Assembly (NCBI RefSeq): GCF_001584145.1
Contig: NZ_CP013232.1
Span: forward strand, 1,922,001-1,986,000
Source: Collimonas fungivorans
GTDB lineage: Bacteria; Pseudomonadota; Gammaproteobacteria; Burkholderiales; Burkholderiaceae_D
DNA length: 64,000 bases
Direction: 5' to 3'
In this document: positions 37,865-46,529 of the stretch, one piece after another
Position numbering within the stretch: the stretch's first letter is position 1
Layout: each line of letters begins with the position of its first letter
The notes under the pieces: model-generated
What the model saw: only the letters and a program-made list of their open reading frames with translations
What the model was told of the DNA's origin: nothing
Databases searched by the model: none
Translations under genes and position numbers: made by a program

Positions 37865-39304
37865 ATGAATCATTCATTCTCTCGTCGCTGGCCATCCATG
37901 GCAGCCTGCGCCAGCGTGCTGCTGCTGTCGGCCTGCGCCAGCCAGATCGAAATCCGGGAGCCGACGCCCAGCGTCGAGATCCCGCAGAGCTGGGATCTGT
38001 CGGCCAACACCGGCGAGCAGGACTGGCCCGACAGCGGCTGGTGGAAACGTTTCGGCAGCGACGAATTGAGCCAGCTGGTGGCGCAAGGGCAGTCCAGTAA
38101 CCTGGAAATCGCCGCTGCCATCTCGCGCGTGCGGCAGGCCGAGGCGCAGGCACGGATTGCCGGCGCGCCTTTGCTGCCGAATGCGGATTTTTCGACCAGC
38201 GTCAACCGTGCGGTGCCGCTCGCCTCCAGCGGCAGCGCCGTGACCTCTACCAGCGGCCTGGTCGAGATCGGTTATGAAGTCGATTTCTGGGGCAAGAACA
38301 GGGCCGGGCTGGCGGCCGCGGAAGCGTCCTTGCAAGCCAACCGCTATGACCGGGAAACGGTGGCGCTGACCGTCACCAGCGGCATCGTCTCGACCTACCT
38401 GCAAGTATTGTCGCTGCGCGACCGCATCGAAATCGCCCAGCAAAACGTCGACAATGCGGAACGCGTGCTGAAGCTGGTGTCGGCGCAAAGCCGCGCCGGT
38501 TCTGCCTCGCCGCTGGACCTGGCGCGGCAGCGCTCGGCGGTGGCAGGACAGAAAGCCGTGATTCCCGACCTCAAGCAGCAAGAACGCGAGGCGCAAACCG
38601 CGCTGGCGATCCTGCTGGGCCGGCCGCCGCAGACCTTTACCGTCAACGAGCCGGGACTCGCCAAGATTTTACTGCCGCAGGTGACGCCTGGTTTGCCGTC
38701 GGAACTGCTGTCGCGCCGTCCGGATATCCGCCACGCCGAGGCTGAGCTGGCGGCCGCCAACGCCAACGTCGCCAACGCCCGCGCCGCGCTGTTTCCCAGC
38801 ATTCGCCTGACCGGCTCGGCCGGCGGCCAGAGCAATGCATTGCTGTCGTTGTTCAACGGCCCCAACATGCTGGCCAACCTCGGCGCCGGACTGGTGGCGC
38901 CGATTTTCGACGCCGGCCGCCTGAACAGCCAGCGCGACCTGGCGATTGCGCAGAAACAGGAGCTGGTGCAGATCTATCGCTCAACCGTGATTGCGGCGTT
39001 GTCGGAAGTCGATACGGCGCTGGGGCAGATCCGCAGCCTGGATGAGCAGCGCAAGCTGAAAGTCACGGAAATGGAGCAGGCGCGTTTTGCTTTCGAATTG
39101 TCGGAAATCCGTTACCGGGTCGGCGCCGAAGATTTGATGACGGTGCTGGATACCCAGCGTTCGCTGTCGGAAGTGCAGAACGAACTGGGCCAGATTAAGC
39201 TGAAGCGCCTGAAAGCCACGGTATCGTTGTATAAAGCCCTGGGCGGGGGCTGGCAGGATGTGCACGTCAGCCCAGCCGCCGAACCGGTGACGCAGGGCAG
39301 CTAA
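37865..39304 (+). CDS. Outer-membrane efflux lipoprotein, TolC/NodT family
   Basis: The 479-residue product starts with a lipoprotein signal (ASVLLLSACASQ; lipobox LSAC) and carries two OEP repeats typical of NodT-type factors: WWKRFGSDELSQLVAQGQSS with SRVRQAEAQARIAGAPLLPN, then SELLSRRPDIRHAEAELAAA with ARAALFPSIRLTGSAGGQSN, ending with ALSEVDTALGQIRSLDEQRK and SLYKALGGGW. It forms the trimeric outer-membrane channel of tripartite pumps. It starts 11 bp after the adaptor gene, so the two are co-transcribed. The usual RND or MacB pump is missing; the upstream ABC exporter is the candidate energy source. Confidence 0.92.
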   Translation: MNHSFSRRWPSMAACASVLLLSACASQIEIREPTPSVEIPQSWDLSANTGEQDWPDSGWWKRFGSDELSQLVAQGQSSNLEIAAAISRVRQAEAQARIAGAPLLPNADFSTSVNRAVPLASSGSAVTSTSGLVEIGYEVDFWGKNRAGLAAAEASLQANRYDRETVALTVTSGIVSTYLQVLSLRDRIEIAQQNVDNAERVLKLVSAQSRAGSASPLDLARQRSAVAGQKAVIPDLKQQEREAQTALAILLGRPPQTFTVNEPGLAKILLPQVTPGLPSELLSRRPDIRHAEAELAAANANVANARAALFPSIRLTGSAGGQSNALLSLFNGPNMLANLGAGLVAPIFDAGRLNSQRDLAIAQKQELVQIYRSTVIAALSEVDTALGQIRSLDEQRKLKVTEMEQARFAFELSEIRYRVGAEDLMTVLDTQRSLSEVQNELGQIKLKRLKATVSLYKALGGGWQDVHVSPAAEPVTQGS

Positions 39305-39306
39305 CC

Positions 39307-39380
39307 AGGGTGGGCAACTGCCCACCGTTCAATGGTGGATTTGAGGTGACGCGTGGGCACAGGTGCCCACCCGCCCTACA
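39307..39380. repeat. GTGGGCAC palindromic repeat, copy E
   Basis: Two hairpins: GGGTGGGCAACTGCCCACC (39308-39326) and GCGTGGGCACAGGTGCCCAC (39351-39370), ending CGCCCTACA. It lies between the convergent efflux gene and thyA, and its right end covers the thyA stop codon. Confidence 0.75.
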
Positions 39381-40170
39381 CCGCGACCGGCGCCTTGATG
39401 TGCGCTTGCGGGTGGTAATCGACGATTTCGAAATCCTCGAAACGATAATCGAAAATCGAGTCCGGATGGCGCTTGATTTCCAGCCGTGGCAACGGGCCCG
39501 GAGTGCGCGACAGCTGCAGCTCGACCTGCTCGGTGTGGTTGGAGTACAGATGGCAGTCGCCGCCGGTCCAGATAAAATCCCCCACCTCCAAACCGCATTG
39601 CTGCGCCATCATGTGGGTCAGCAGGGCGTAGGACGCGATGTTGAAGGGCACGCCGAGGAAGATGTCGGCGCTGCGCTGGTACAGCTGGCAGGACAGTTTG
39701 CCGTCGGCCACGTAGAACTGGAAGAAGGCATGGCAGGGCGGCAGTTTCATCTGCGGGATATCGGCGACGTTCCAGGCCGAGACGATCAGCCTGCGCGAAT
39801 CGGGGTTGCTCTTGATCTGCTCGACCACTTGCTTGATCTGGTCGATATGCTCGCCGCCCGGCGCTGGCCAGGAGCGCCACTGATAACCGTAGATCGGCCC
39901 CAGGTTGCCGTCGCCGTCGGCCCATTCATCCCATATTTTTACGTCATTGTCTTTTAGATACTGGATATTGGTCGAACCGTTGAGAAACCAGATCAGTTCA
40001 TGGATGATCGACCGCAGATGCAGCTTCTTGGTGGTCAGCAAGGGAAAGCCCTCTTGCAGGTTGAAGCGCATCTGGTAGCCGAACACCGAGCGGGTGCCGG
40101 TGCCGGTGCGGTCGGTCTTGACGGTGCCATGCTGTTGCACATGGCGCATGAGATCTAGGTATTGGCGCAT
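39376..40170 (-). CDS. thyA: Thymidylate synthase
   Basis: The 264-residue enzyme methylates dUMP to dTMP using methylenetetrahydrofolate. The start ATG 40168-40170 ([20 protein letters not shown]) gives the exact E. coli length and N-terminus; the frame is open 14 codons further, without a better ribosome-binding site. The phosphate-binding [28 protein letters not shown], the nucleophile cysteine in [13 protein letters not shown], and [20 protein letters not shown] are all present, as is the C-terminal APVAV. It converges on the efflux gene with repeat E in between. With folA and dcd it covers dTMP formation. Confidence 0.96.
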   Translation of the reverse strand: MRQYLDLMRHVQQHGTVKTDRTGTGTRSVFGYQMRFNLQEGFPLLTTKKLHLRSIIHELIWFLNGSTNIQYLKDNDVKIWDEWADGDGNLGPIYGYQWRSWPAPGGEHIDQIKQVVEQIKSNPDSRRLIVSAWNVADIPQMKLPPCHAFFQFYVADGKLSCQLYQRSADIFLGVPFNIASYALLTHMMAQQCGLEVGDFIWTGGDCHLYSNHTEQVELQLSRTPGPLPRLEIKRHPDSIFDYRFEDFEIVDYHPQAHIKAPVAV

Positions 40171-40528
40171 TTTTTTGTAATAGCTGAAACGGATCATGAG
40201 ATTGTAACGCATTGCCGCCGGCAGATCGCCGGCGCGGCCGATCTGCCGGGTCCTGGCATTGCCATAGCAATATCAGCGACGTCGTTTTGCTCTTGCCGCC
40301 TATCTTTGTCGTGCGCACAGACGATAAATGATTGATAATCAAAAACCGATGCGGGTGATTTTTGCCGGCCACCGCATTGGGGCGTCGGTTACAAATTAAT
40401 GATTTTAGCTATGAACTTTTTGCGGAGGGTCTTCTCGAAAGCTGTGTGACCTTTGTCTTATATGGTCATTTTCATTGTATATCGAAGCGCTGACCCGTTA
40501 GTGCAAGCAACACCTTCCAGGAGACCCC
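40171..40528. other. 358-bp divergent intergenic region thyA / bactofilin
   Basis: AT-rich, with no credible frame. It must hold both promoters. AGGAG at 40519-40523 is the ribosome-binding site of the bactofilin gene. Nothing else recognised. Confidence 0.5.
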
Positions 40529-41056
40529 ATGCTTAAATCAGAGAATTCGTTTTTCGGCGGCAAGCGAGAAACACCGACACCAAACTCCCCGTTCAGCGCC
40601 AGCAGCAACCTGACTTCCGGCAGCACTTCCATTCCAAAGGCGAACAATCCTGTGAGCACTCCAGCCAGTCATTCCGCATCCAGCACCAATGAAGTCGGCA
40701 GCAAACTGATCGTCGGCCCGAACATCAAGCTCAAGGGCGTCGAAATCACCGATTGCGATACCTTGGTGGTTGAGGGCCGGGTTGAGGCGACGATGAATTC
40801 GCGCGTGATCCATATCGCGGAAAAAGGCGCATTCAAGGGTTCGGCTGAAATCGACCTGGCTGAAATCTACGGCGAATTCGACGGCGACCTGACCGTCCGT
40901 GAAAAACTGGTGATCTATTCGACCGGCAAGGTTTCCGGGAAAATCCGTTATGGCAAGGTTGTCATCGAAGAAGGCGGCCAGCTGACCGGCGAAGTGCAAG
41001 TCGGCACCTCGTCGTCGTCCAGCAGCAAGCCAGCTGCGGTTACCGCCGTAGCTTAA
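40529..41056 (+). CDS. Bactofilin-family polymer-forming cytoskeletal protein
   Basis: The 175-residue protein has a Ser/Thr/Pro/Asn-rich disordered N-terminus (residues 1-55), a bactofilin beta-helix core (about 60-155) and a Ser-rich tail. The core shows the right-handed repeat pattern: KLIVGPNIKLKGVEITDCDT, LVVEGRVEATMNSRVIHIAE, KGAFKGSAEIDLAEIYGEFD, GDLTVREKLVIYSTGKVSGK, IRYGKVVIEEGGQLTGEV. Bactofilins assemble into filaments without nucleotide and help place cell-wall, stalk or motility machinery. Many sit beside an M23 peptidase; none is here. AGGAGA before the ATG supports the start. A terminator lies 80 bp behind it, indicating a single-gene unit. Confidence 0.93.
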   Translation: MLKSENSFFGGKRETPTPNSPFSASSNLTSGSTSIPKANNPVSTPASHSASSTNEVGSKLIVGPNIKLKGVEITDCDTLVVEGRVEATMNSRVIHIAEKGAFKGSAEIDLAEIYGEFDGDLTVREKLVIYSTGKVSGKIRYGKVVIEEGGQLTGEVQVGTSSSSSSKPAAVTAVA

Positions 41057-41138
41057 GGCGGTACCCCGGCTGAGCGGCCTTCGAGCAAGGCCGGCAGCCC
41101 GTCCGGCCGTGGATAGCGGCCGGCGTTGTCTGTTTGCG

Positions 41139-41177
41139 AAAAAACCAGGATGGCGACAATGCTGCCCTGGTTTTTTT
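41139..41177 (+). terminator. Rho-independent terminator of the bactofilin gene
   Basis: AAAAAACCAGG (41139-41149) pairs with CCTGG (41166-41170) and the T-run 41171-41177; the loop is 16 nt. Confidence 0.85.
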
Positions 41178-41251
41178 GTCATGTGCATGCAGGCATGCGA
41201 CAATAGTAGTTTTAGCGCAACGCTAAAGCGCTTCCTGCTTTACACAAAAAT

Positions 41252-42121
41252 ATGAGCTATCCAGAATACATCCTCACCTTGTCCTGCCTCGACCAGCGCG
41301 GGATCGTCCATCGCGTCTCCGGTTTCCTGGCTGACCACGGCTGCAACATCATCGATTCGGCCCAGTTCGGCGACGCGCAGTCGCAGCTGTTTTTCATGCG
41401 CGTGCATTTTTCGTCCGAAGACGCAGCGATTGTCGAAGAGCGCCTGAGAGCGGAATTCGCCGCGCTCGCCGACACCATGCAGATGCAATGGCAGCTGCAT
41501 GATGCGCACAAGAAGCCGCGTCTGATGCTGATGGTGTCGAAAATCGGGCATTGCCTGAATGACTTGCTGTTCCGCTACAAGAGCGGTTTGCTGCCGGTGG
41601 AAATTTCAGCCATCGTGTCCAACCATACCGATTTCTACCAGCTGGCCGCCAGCTACAACATCCCCTTCCATCACCTGCCTTTGGCTGCCGGCGCTTCCAA
41701 GGAAGCCAAGCAGGCGCAGGAAGCCAAGGTGCTGGATATCGTCGAAGCCAATAACATCGACCTGGTGGTGCTGGCGCGCTACATGCAGATCCTGTCGCCG
41801 GCCATGTGCACCGCGCTGACGGGGCGCGCCATCAATATCCATCATTCCTTCCTGCCCAGTTTCAAAGGCGCCAAGCCCTACTACCAGGCGCATGAACGCG
41901 GCGTCAAGCTGATCGGCGCGACCGCCCATTTTGTCACCGGCGACCTCGACGAGGGACCGATCATCGAACAGGATGTGGCGCGCGTCGACCACGCGATGGA
42001 ACCTGACACATTGACGGCAATCGGCCGCGATGTCGAATGCGTGGTGCTGGCGCGGGCGGTGAAATGGTTTGTCGAGCACAGGATCCTGCTCAACGGGCAC
42101 AAGACGGTAGTATTCAAGTAA
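41252..42121 (+). CDS. purU: Formyltetrahydrofolate deformylase
   Basis: The 289-residue enzyme hydrolyses 10-formyl-THF to THF and formate, balancing one-carbon pools. An N-terminal ACT domain (ILTLSCLDQRGIVHRVSGFL, residues 6-80) precedes the formyltransferase fold: PRLMLMVSKIGHCLNDLLFR, ISAIVSNHTDFY, LVVLARYMQILSP, INIHHSFLPSFKGAKPYYQA and ATAHFVTGDLDEGPIIEQDV with the catalytic His and Asp. Length matches PurU (about 280-290). It ends 3 bp before a strong bidirectional terminator shared with tal. Confidence 0.96.
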   Translation: MSYPEYILTLSCLDQRGIVHRVSGFLADHGCNIIDSAQFGDAQSQLFFMRVHFSSEDAAIVEERLRAEFAALADTMQMQWQLHDAHKKPRLMLMVSKIGHCLNDLLFRYKSGLLPVEISAIVSNHTDFYQLAASYNIPFHHLPLAAGASKEAKQAQEAKVLDIVEANNIDLVVLARYMQILSPAMCTALTGRAINIHHSFLPSFKGAKPYYQAHERGVKLIGATAHFVTGDLDEGPIIEQDVARVDHAMEPDTLTAIGRDVECVVLARAVKWFVEHRILLNGHKTVVFK

Positions 42122-42123
42122 GC

Positions 42124-42160
42124 AAAAAAATGGCCCCAATTCAAATCGGGGCCATTTTTT
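42124..42160. terminator. Bidirectional rho-independent terminator (purU / tal)
   Basis: AAAAAAATGGCCCC pairs with GGGGCCATTTTTT around a 10-nt loop; symmetric A/T flanks fit the convergent genes. Confidence 0.93.
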
Positions 42161-42193
42161 ATTGCATCGCTTGATGCATGGCTGTGAGGCTGC

Positions 42194-43129
42194 TTAGCGC
42201 AACGCATCCACCAGTTTTTCCAGCTTGACCGCATCGGCGCTGAACTGGCGTATGCCTTCCGACAGTTTTTCAGTAGCCATCGCATCGTCGTTCAGCATGG
42301 TGCGGAAAATGGTTTCGTCCAGGTCGATTTTCTTCAGGTCGCTCTGCTGCGCTTCTTCAAGGCTGAGCTTGCGGCCGACTGGCGCTTCGCTCTCCGCCAG
42401 TTTCTGCAGCAGGTCGGGGCTGATGGTGAGCAGGTCGCAGCCGGCCAGTTCGACGATTTGCGAGGTATTGCGGAAGCTGGCGCCCATGACTTCGGTGGCG
42501 TAGCCGAATTTGCGGAAATAATTGTAGATCTGCTTGACCGACTGCACGCCGGGATCGTCGGCGCCGGCGTAGTCCTGGCCGCTGGATTTTTTGTACCAGT
42601 CGTAGATGCGGCCGACAAACGGCGAGATCAGCTGCACCTTGGCTTCGGCGCAGGCAATCGCCTGCGGCATGGAAAACAGCAAGGTCAGGTTGCAATGGAT
42701 GCCGGCCTTCTGCAGCACTTCGGCGGCCCGTATGCCTTCCCAGGTGGAGGCGATCTTGATCAGCACGCGCTCGCGGTCTATCCCGGCTGCTTCATACAGC
42801 TTGATCAGGGCGTGTCCTTTGTCGATGCTGCCTTGGGTATCGAACGACAGGCGCGCATCGGTTTCGGTGGAAACCCGCCCCGGAATGATTTTCAGGATTT
42901 CCTTACCGAATGTGATCAGCAGGTGGTCGATGATGTCGGCAGTCGACAGCTGCGCGTGTTCCTTGACTGTCTGGCTCAGCAGCGGCTGGTATTCCGGCTT
43001 TTGCACCGCTTTCAGGATCAGCGACGGATTGGTGGTGGCGTCGCGCGGCGCAAATGCCTTGATAGACTGGAAATCGCCGGTATCGGCAACAATGGTGGTG
43101 TATTGCTTGAGTTGTTCGAGTTGGTTCAT
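42194..43129 (-). CDS. tal: Transaldolase
   Basis: The 311-residue TIM-barrel enzyme moves a dihydroxyacetone unit from sedoheptulose-7-phosphate to glyceraldehyde-3-phosphate in the pentose phosphate pathway. Motifs are [20 protein letters not shown] and [10 protein letters not shown] at the N-terminus, [12 protein letters not shown], the Schiff-base lysine in [53 protein letters not shown] and [20 protein letters not shown]. Length is that of class I (TalB-like) enzymes. It stands just outside the glucose transport operon and links it to pentose phosphates. Its upstream region has a 14-bp imperfect tandem repeat. Confidence 0.96.
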   Translation of the reverse strand: MNQLEQLKQYTTIVADTGDFQSIKAFAPRDATTNPSLILKAVQKPEYQPLLSQTVKEHAQLSTADIIDHLLITFGKEILKIIPGRVSTETDARLSFDTQGSIDKGHALIKLYEAAGIDRERVLIKIASTWEGIRAAEVLQKAGIHCNLTLLFSMPQAIACAEAKVQLISPFVGRIYDWYKKSSGQDYAGADDPGVQSVKQIYNYFRKFGYATEVMGASFRNTSQIVELAGCDLLTISPDLLQKLAESEAPVGRKLSLEEAQQSDLKKIDLDETIFRTMLNDDAMATEKLSEGIRQFSADAVKLEKLVDALR

Positions 43130-43159
43130 GGCAGCGTAGAAGGGCAGGGACGGTTAGTC

Positions 43160-43211
43160 GGAAGTACTGCGCGGAAATACTGCGCCGGGATACAGCGCGA
43201 GAATACTGCGG
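43160..43211. repeat. Imperfect tandem repeat, about four 14-bp units, upstream of tal
   Basis: Units GGAAGTACTGCGC (43160-43172), GGAAATACTGCGCC (43173-43186), GGGATACAGCGCGA (43187-43200) and GAATACTGCGG (43201-43211). They lie 31-82 bp upstream of the tal start codon and could be an operator array or simple slippage. Confidence 0.65.
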
Positions 43212-43250
43212 AAATGCCGTCCTTCCATTCTACGCAATTTACAGCGGTTT

Positions 43251-43286
43251 GCCACGCATGGACAGATCAGCAATATCCTGCGTGGC
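43251..43286 (-). terminator. Possible terminator of the gts operon
   Basis: GCCACGCA (43251-43258) pairs with TGCGTGGC (43279-43286) 15 bp behind the transporter ATPase gene. There is no T-run, so it may only stabilise the mRNA end. Confidence 0.35.
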
Positions 43287-43300
43287 TACGGTCCATTCAT

Positions 43301-44446
43301 TCAACTGATGCGTTCTTCGGTCTTGGCGTCAAACAGGACTGCTTTCGACAGGTCGAACGCCAGTTGCATCTGGTCCTTCGGCTTGGCAGCTGCGCGCGGG
43401 TGGGTACGGCAAGTCACGCGAGCATTGTTGAAAGTAGTAAACACCAGCGTGTCAGGGCCGGTCGGTTCGGTCAGTTCCACGGTGCAGCCGACTTCGGTCG
43501 GATGGTAACTGCCGTTGCTGTCGCTGACTTCCGAACCGCGCGCGCTCAGGGCGTCCGTAACATGTTCCGGACGGATGCCGAGGATGACTTCACGGCCGAT
43601 CCAGGAAGCGATTTGCGGATCCTGCGCTTGCACCGGCGCCAGCGGCAGCAGGGTTTTTTGCCCGGCGTGCTCGAGTTCGAATGCCGGGCCATGGCCGTTG
43701 GCGACCAGGTTGCCGCGCATGAAATTCATGGATGGGGAACCGATGAAACCGGCGACAAACAGGTTGCTTGGATTGTCGTAGATTTCCTGCGGGCTGCCGA
43801 ACTGCTGCACCACGCCATCCTTCATCACGGCGATACGGTCGCCCAGGGTCATCGCTTCGATCTGGTCATGCGTAACGTAGACGATGGTGCTGCCCAGGCG
43901 CTGATGCATCAGCTTGATTTCGGCGCGCATCTCGACCCGCAGCTTGGCGTCCAGGTTGGACAGCGGCTCATCGAACAGGAACAGCGACGGATCGCGCGCG
44001 ATGGCGCGGCCCATGGCGACGCGCTGCCGTTGTCCGCCCGACAGCAGGGCTGGCTTGCGGTCCAGCAGGTGGGTGATCTGCAAGGTGGTGGCGACGCGGT
44101 CGACGATCTGTTTCTGTTCCGCTTTCGGCACCTTGCGGATGCCCAGGCCAAACGAAATGTTCTCGCGCACCGTCATGGTCGGATACAGGGCGTAGGACTG
44201 GAACACCATGGCGATGTCGCGTTCTTTTGGCGCAACATCGTTGACGCAGCGGTCGCCGATCATGATCTGTCCTTCGGATACCGTTTCCAGCCCGGCGATC
44301 ATGTTCAGCAGCGTCGATTTGCCGCAGCCCGAGCCGCCGACCAGAATCAGGAACTGGCCGTCTTCGATTTCCAGGTCGATGCCCTTGAGGACTTCATTGC
44401 CGTTCGGGTAAACCTTGCGCACATTGCGAATTGATAAGCTTGCCAT
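43301..44446 (-). CDS. gtsD: Sugar ABC transporter ATP-binding protein (UgpC/MalK type, GtsD-like)
   Basis: The 381-residue ATPase drives the sugar importer. Walker A is [10 protein letters not shown]-loop [20 protein letters not shown], signature [15 protein letters not shown], Walker [17 protein letters not shown] and H-loop [11 protein letters not shown]; the C-terminal regulatory TOBE region (about 240-381) has [12 protein letters not shown] and ILGIRPEHV, typical of the CUT1 family. It is the last gene of the minus-strand unit 47783-43301: binding protein, two permeases, ATPase. The order equals Pseudomonas gtsABCD, the glucose importer, and the genomic setting with zwf, glk, edd and eda supports glucose as substrate. 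Confidence 0.88.
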   Translation of the reverse strand: MASLSIRNVRKVYPNGNEVLKGIDLEIEDGQFLILVGGSGCGKSTLLNMIAGLETVSEGQIMIGDRCVNDVAPKERDIAMVFQSYALYPTMTVRENISFGLGIRKVPKAEQKQIVDRVATTLQITHLLDRKPALLSGGQRQRVAMGRAIARDPSLFLFDEPLSNLDAKLRVEMRAEIKLMHQRLGSTIVYVTHDQIEAMTLGDRIAVMKDGVVQQFGSPQEIYDNPSNLFVAGFIGSPSMNFMRGNLVANGHGPAFELEHAGQKTLLPLAPVQAQDPQIASWIGREVILGIRPEHVTDALSARGSEVSDSNGSYHPTEVGCTVELTEPTGPDTLVFTTFNNARVTCRTHPRAAAKPKDQMQLAFDLSKAVLFDAKTEERIS

Positions 44447-44531
44447 CTTTAGATGATTCCTTAAATAATTTATTTATTAGCAACCGCGGTTAGCAACTGC
44501 GTGCCGCGGCGCAGAGCCGCAGCAGCTGCTT

Positions 44532-45425
44532 TTAGCCCTTGACCGCACCAGCAGTCAGGCCGCGCACAAAATATTTACCCGCCAGCAGATACACCACCAG
44601 CGTCGGCAAGGCGGCAATGATGGCCGCCGCCATGTTGACGTTGTATTCAGTCACTCCGGTGGACGTATTCACCAGGTTGTTCAGGGCCACTGTGACCGGC
44701 TTGGCGTCGGAGCCGCCGAACACCACGCCGAACAGGAAGTCATTCCAGATTTGCGTGAACTGCCAGATGAAGCAGACCATGAAAATCGGCAGCGACAGCG
44801 GGAAGATGATTTTCCAGTAGGTCATGAAGAAACCTGCGCCATCGATGCGGGCAGCCTTGACCAGTTCTTCCGGCACCGTCACATAGTAGTTGCGGAAGAA
44901 CAGCGTGGTGAACGCGATACCGTAGACGATATGGACAAACACCAAGCCAGGCGTGGTGTTGGCCATGTCGGCCATGCCCAGCAGGCGCGCCATCGGCAGG
45001 ATCACTACCTGGAACGGGATGAAGCAGCCCACCATCAGCGCGGTGAACATGATTTCCGAACCGCGGAAACGCCAGTGCGCCAGCACGTAGCCGTTGAGCG
45101 AGCCGACGAAGGTCGAAATCAGGACCGCCGGCACCGCCATCTTGATCGAGTTCATGAAGAACGGTTCAAGGCCGTTGCAGTCGACGCCGGTGCAGGCGGT
45201 GCTCCAGGCTTTGCTCCAGGCCGCGCCGGTAGGCGACAGGGGAAAGGACAGCAGGTTGCCGGAGCGGATTTCATCCAGCGTCTTGACCGAGGTGCTCAGC
45301 ATTACATACAGCGGGGCCAGGTAGTACAGCGCACACAGTACCAGCAGGGCGTAAATGACGACGCGGCCGATGCTCAGCTTGCTGTTTTCGTTATAGATGG
45401 TGTTGCTGGTGCTGTCAGCGGCCAT
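44532..45425 (-). CDS. gtsC: Sugar ABC transporter permease 2 (MalG-like, GtsC-like)
   Basis: The 297-residue inner-membrane protein has about six helices (VVIYALLVLCALYYLAPLYV at the start) and the EAA loop that docks to the ATPase: VPEELVKAARIDGAGFFMTY followed by WKIIFPLSLP. It is a CUT1-family MalG-like subunit. AAGGAG before the ATG supports the start. The ATG overlaps the end of the upstream permease gene by 11 bp, showing tight coupling. With the partner permease it forms the glucose channel across the inner membrane. Confidence 0.88.
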   Translation of the reverse strand: MAADSTSNTIYNENSKLSIGRVVIYALLVLCALYYLAPLYVMLSTSVKTLDEIRSGNLLSFPLSPTGAAWSKAWSTACTGVDCNGLEPFFMNSIKMAVPAVLISTFVGSLNGYVLAHWRFRGSEIMFTALMVGCFIPFQVVILPMARLLGMADMANTTPGLVFVHIVYGIAFTTLFFRNYYVTVPEELVKAARIDGAGFFMTYWKIIFPLSLPIFMVCFIWQFTQIWNDFLFGVVFGGSDAKPVTVALNNLVNTSTGVTEYNVNMAAAIIAALPTLVVYLLAGKYFVRGLTAGAVKG

Positions 45426-46368
45426 TGCGCGCTCCTTTGGTTTCCAGGTACATCATGGGCACCAGCACTGCCAGTACGGTGGCCAGCATCATCATTGCCG
45501 ATGCCGCGCCAAGGCCAAGTTGACCGCGTGTGAAAGAAAACTGATACATGAAAATTGCCGGCACGTCGGAAGAAGTGCCAGGGCCGCCGGCAGTCAGCGC
45601 CATCACCAAGTCGAAGCTCTTGATGGCGATATGCGCCAGCACCAGCAGCACGCTGAAGAACACAGGACGCAGCGCCGGGATGACGATGCGGCGATAGATG
45701 GTCGGCAAGCTGGCGCCGTCGACCATGGCAGCCTTGATGATGCTGTCGTCGATGCCGCGCAGGCCGGCCAGGAACAAGGCCATCACGAAGCCTGAGGATT
45801 GCCAGACGCCGGCGATCACCACGGTATAGATGGAAAAATCGGAATTGACCAGCCAGTCGAAATGGAAATTGGCGAAGCCCCAGTCGTGCATCATTTTTTC
45901 CAGGCCCAGGCCTGGATTCAAGATCCACTTCCAGGCGGCGCCGGTGACGATGAAGGACAGAGCCATCGGGTACAGGTAGATGGCGCGCAATGCGCCTTCA
46001 GCGCGGATTTTCTGGTCCAGCAGGATCGCCATGAAGAGGCCGATCGCCAGGCAGAACAGAATGAACAGACCGCCGAAAATGCCCAGGTTGGCGGCAGCTA
46101 CCCACCAGCGGTCGAGGGCGAACAGCGTAGCGTATTGATTGAAACCGGAAATCTCGTAATTCGGCATCATGCGCGAATTGGTCAGCGACAGCCAGGCGGT
46201 GACGCCGATGAAGCCATACACGAAGACCAGCGACAGGATGATGGTGGGTGACAATACCAGGCGTGGCAGCCAGGCATCGGCAATTGCCGCAATACGCCCT
46301 TGCTGCTTGGGCGTGTGGCTTGGACTCCCGGCAGCCGCAGCTGTATAGGGGAGGGTGTGATCGGACAT
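45415..46368 (-). CDS. gtsB: Sugar ABC transporter permease 1 (MalF-like, GtsB-like)
   Basis: The start is ATG 46366-46368 (MSDHTLPYTAAAAG), preceded by AGGAGA; the open frame goes back to 46431 without such a site. The 317-residue product has six helices (LVLSPTIILSLVFVYGFIGV first) and the EAA motif LRGIDDSIIKAAMVDGASLP followed by TIYRRIVIPALRP. It belongs to the CUT1 MalF-like permeases. It overlaps the next permease gene by 11 bp and starts about 160 bp behind the binding-protein gene, a spacing that often reflects stronger expression of the binding protein. Confidence 0.88.
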   Translation of the reverse strand: MSDHTLPYTAAAAGSPSHTPKQQGRIAAIADAWLPRLVLSPTIILSLVFVYGFIGVTAWLSLTNSRMMPNYEISGFNQYATLFALDRWWVAAANLGIFGGLFILFCLAIGLFMAILLDQKIRAEGALRAIYLYPMALSFIVTGAAWKWILNPGLGLEKMMHDWGFANFHFDWLVNSDFSIYTVVIAGVWQSSGFVMALFLAGLRGIDDSIIKAAMVDGASLPTIYRRIVIPALRPVFFSVLLVLAHIAIKSFDLVMALTAGGPGTSSDVPAIFMYQFSFTRGQLGLGAASAMMMLATVLAVLVPMMYLETKGARNGR

Positions 46369-46529
46369 GCAAATCTCCTGAAGCAGCATCAGAGCCGTGT
46401 CCGGCGGTGCAGCATTGGCATCGCCGGACACGGCGGGGGCCGAATCGATGTTACTCGCTTCGGCCCCGCTTCTCTTTTACTCTAAAAAATACACTAGGCA
46501 AACAGCAAAAATACTCATCTACCAGTAAA

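Noticed and set aside
42458..44434. 658-residue plus-strand frame opposite tal and gtsD
   Set aside because: An antisense shadow of two well-identified genes, and it crosses their intergenic region; caused by GC-rich codon bias.
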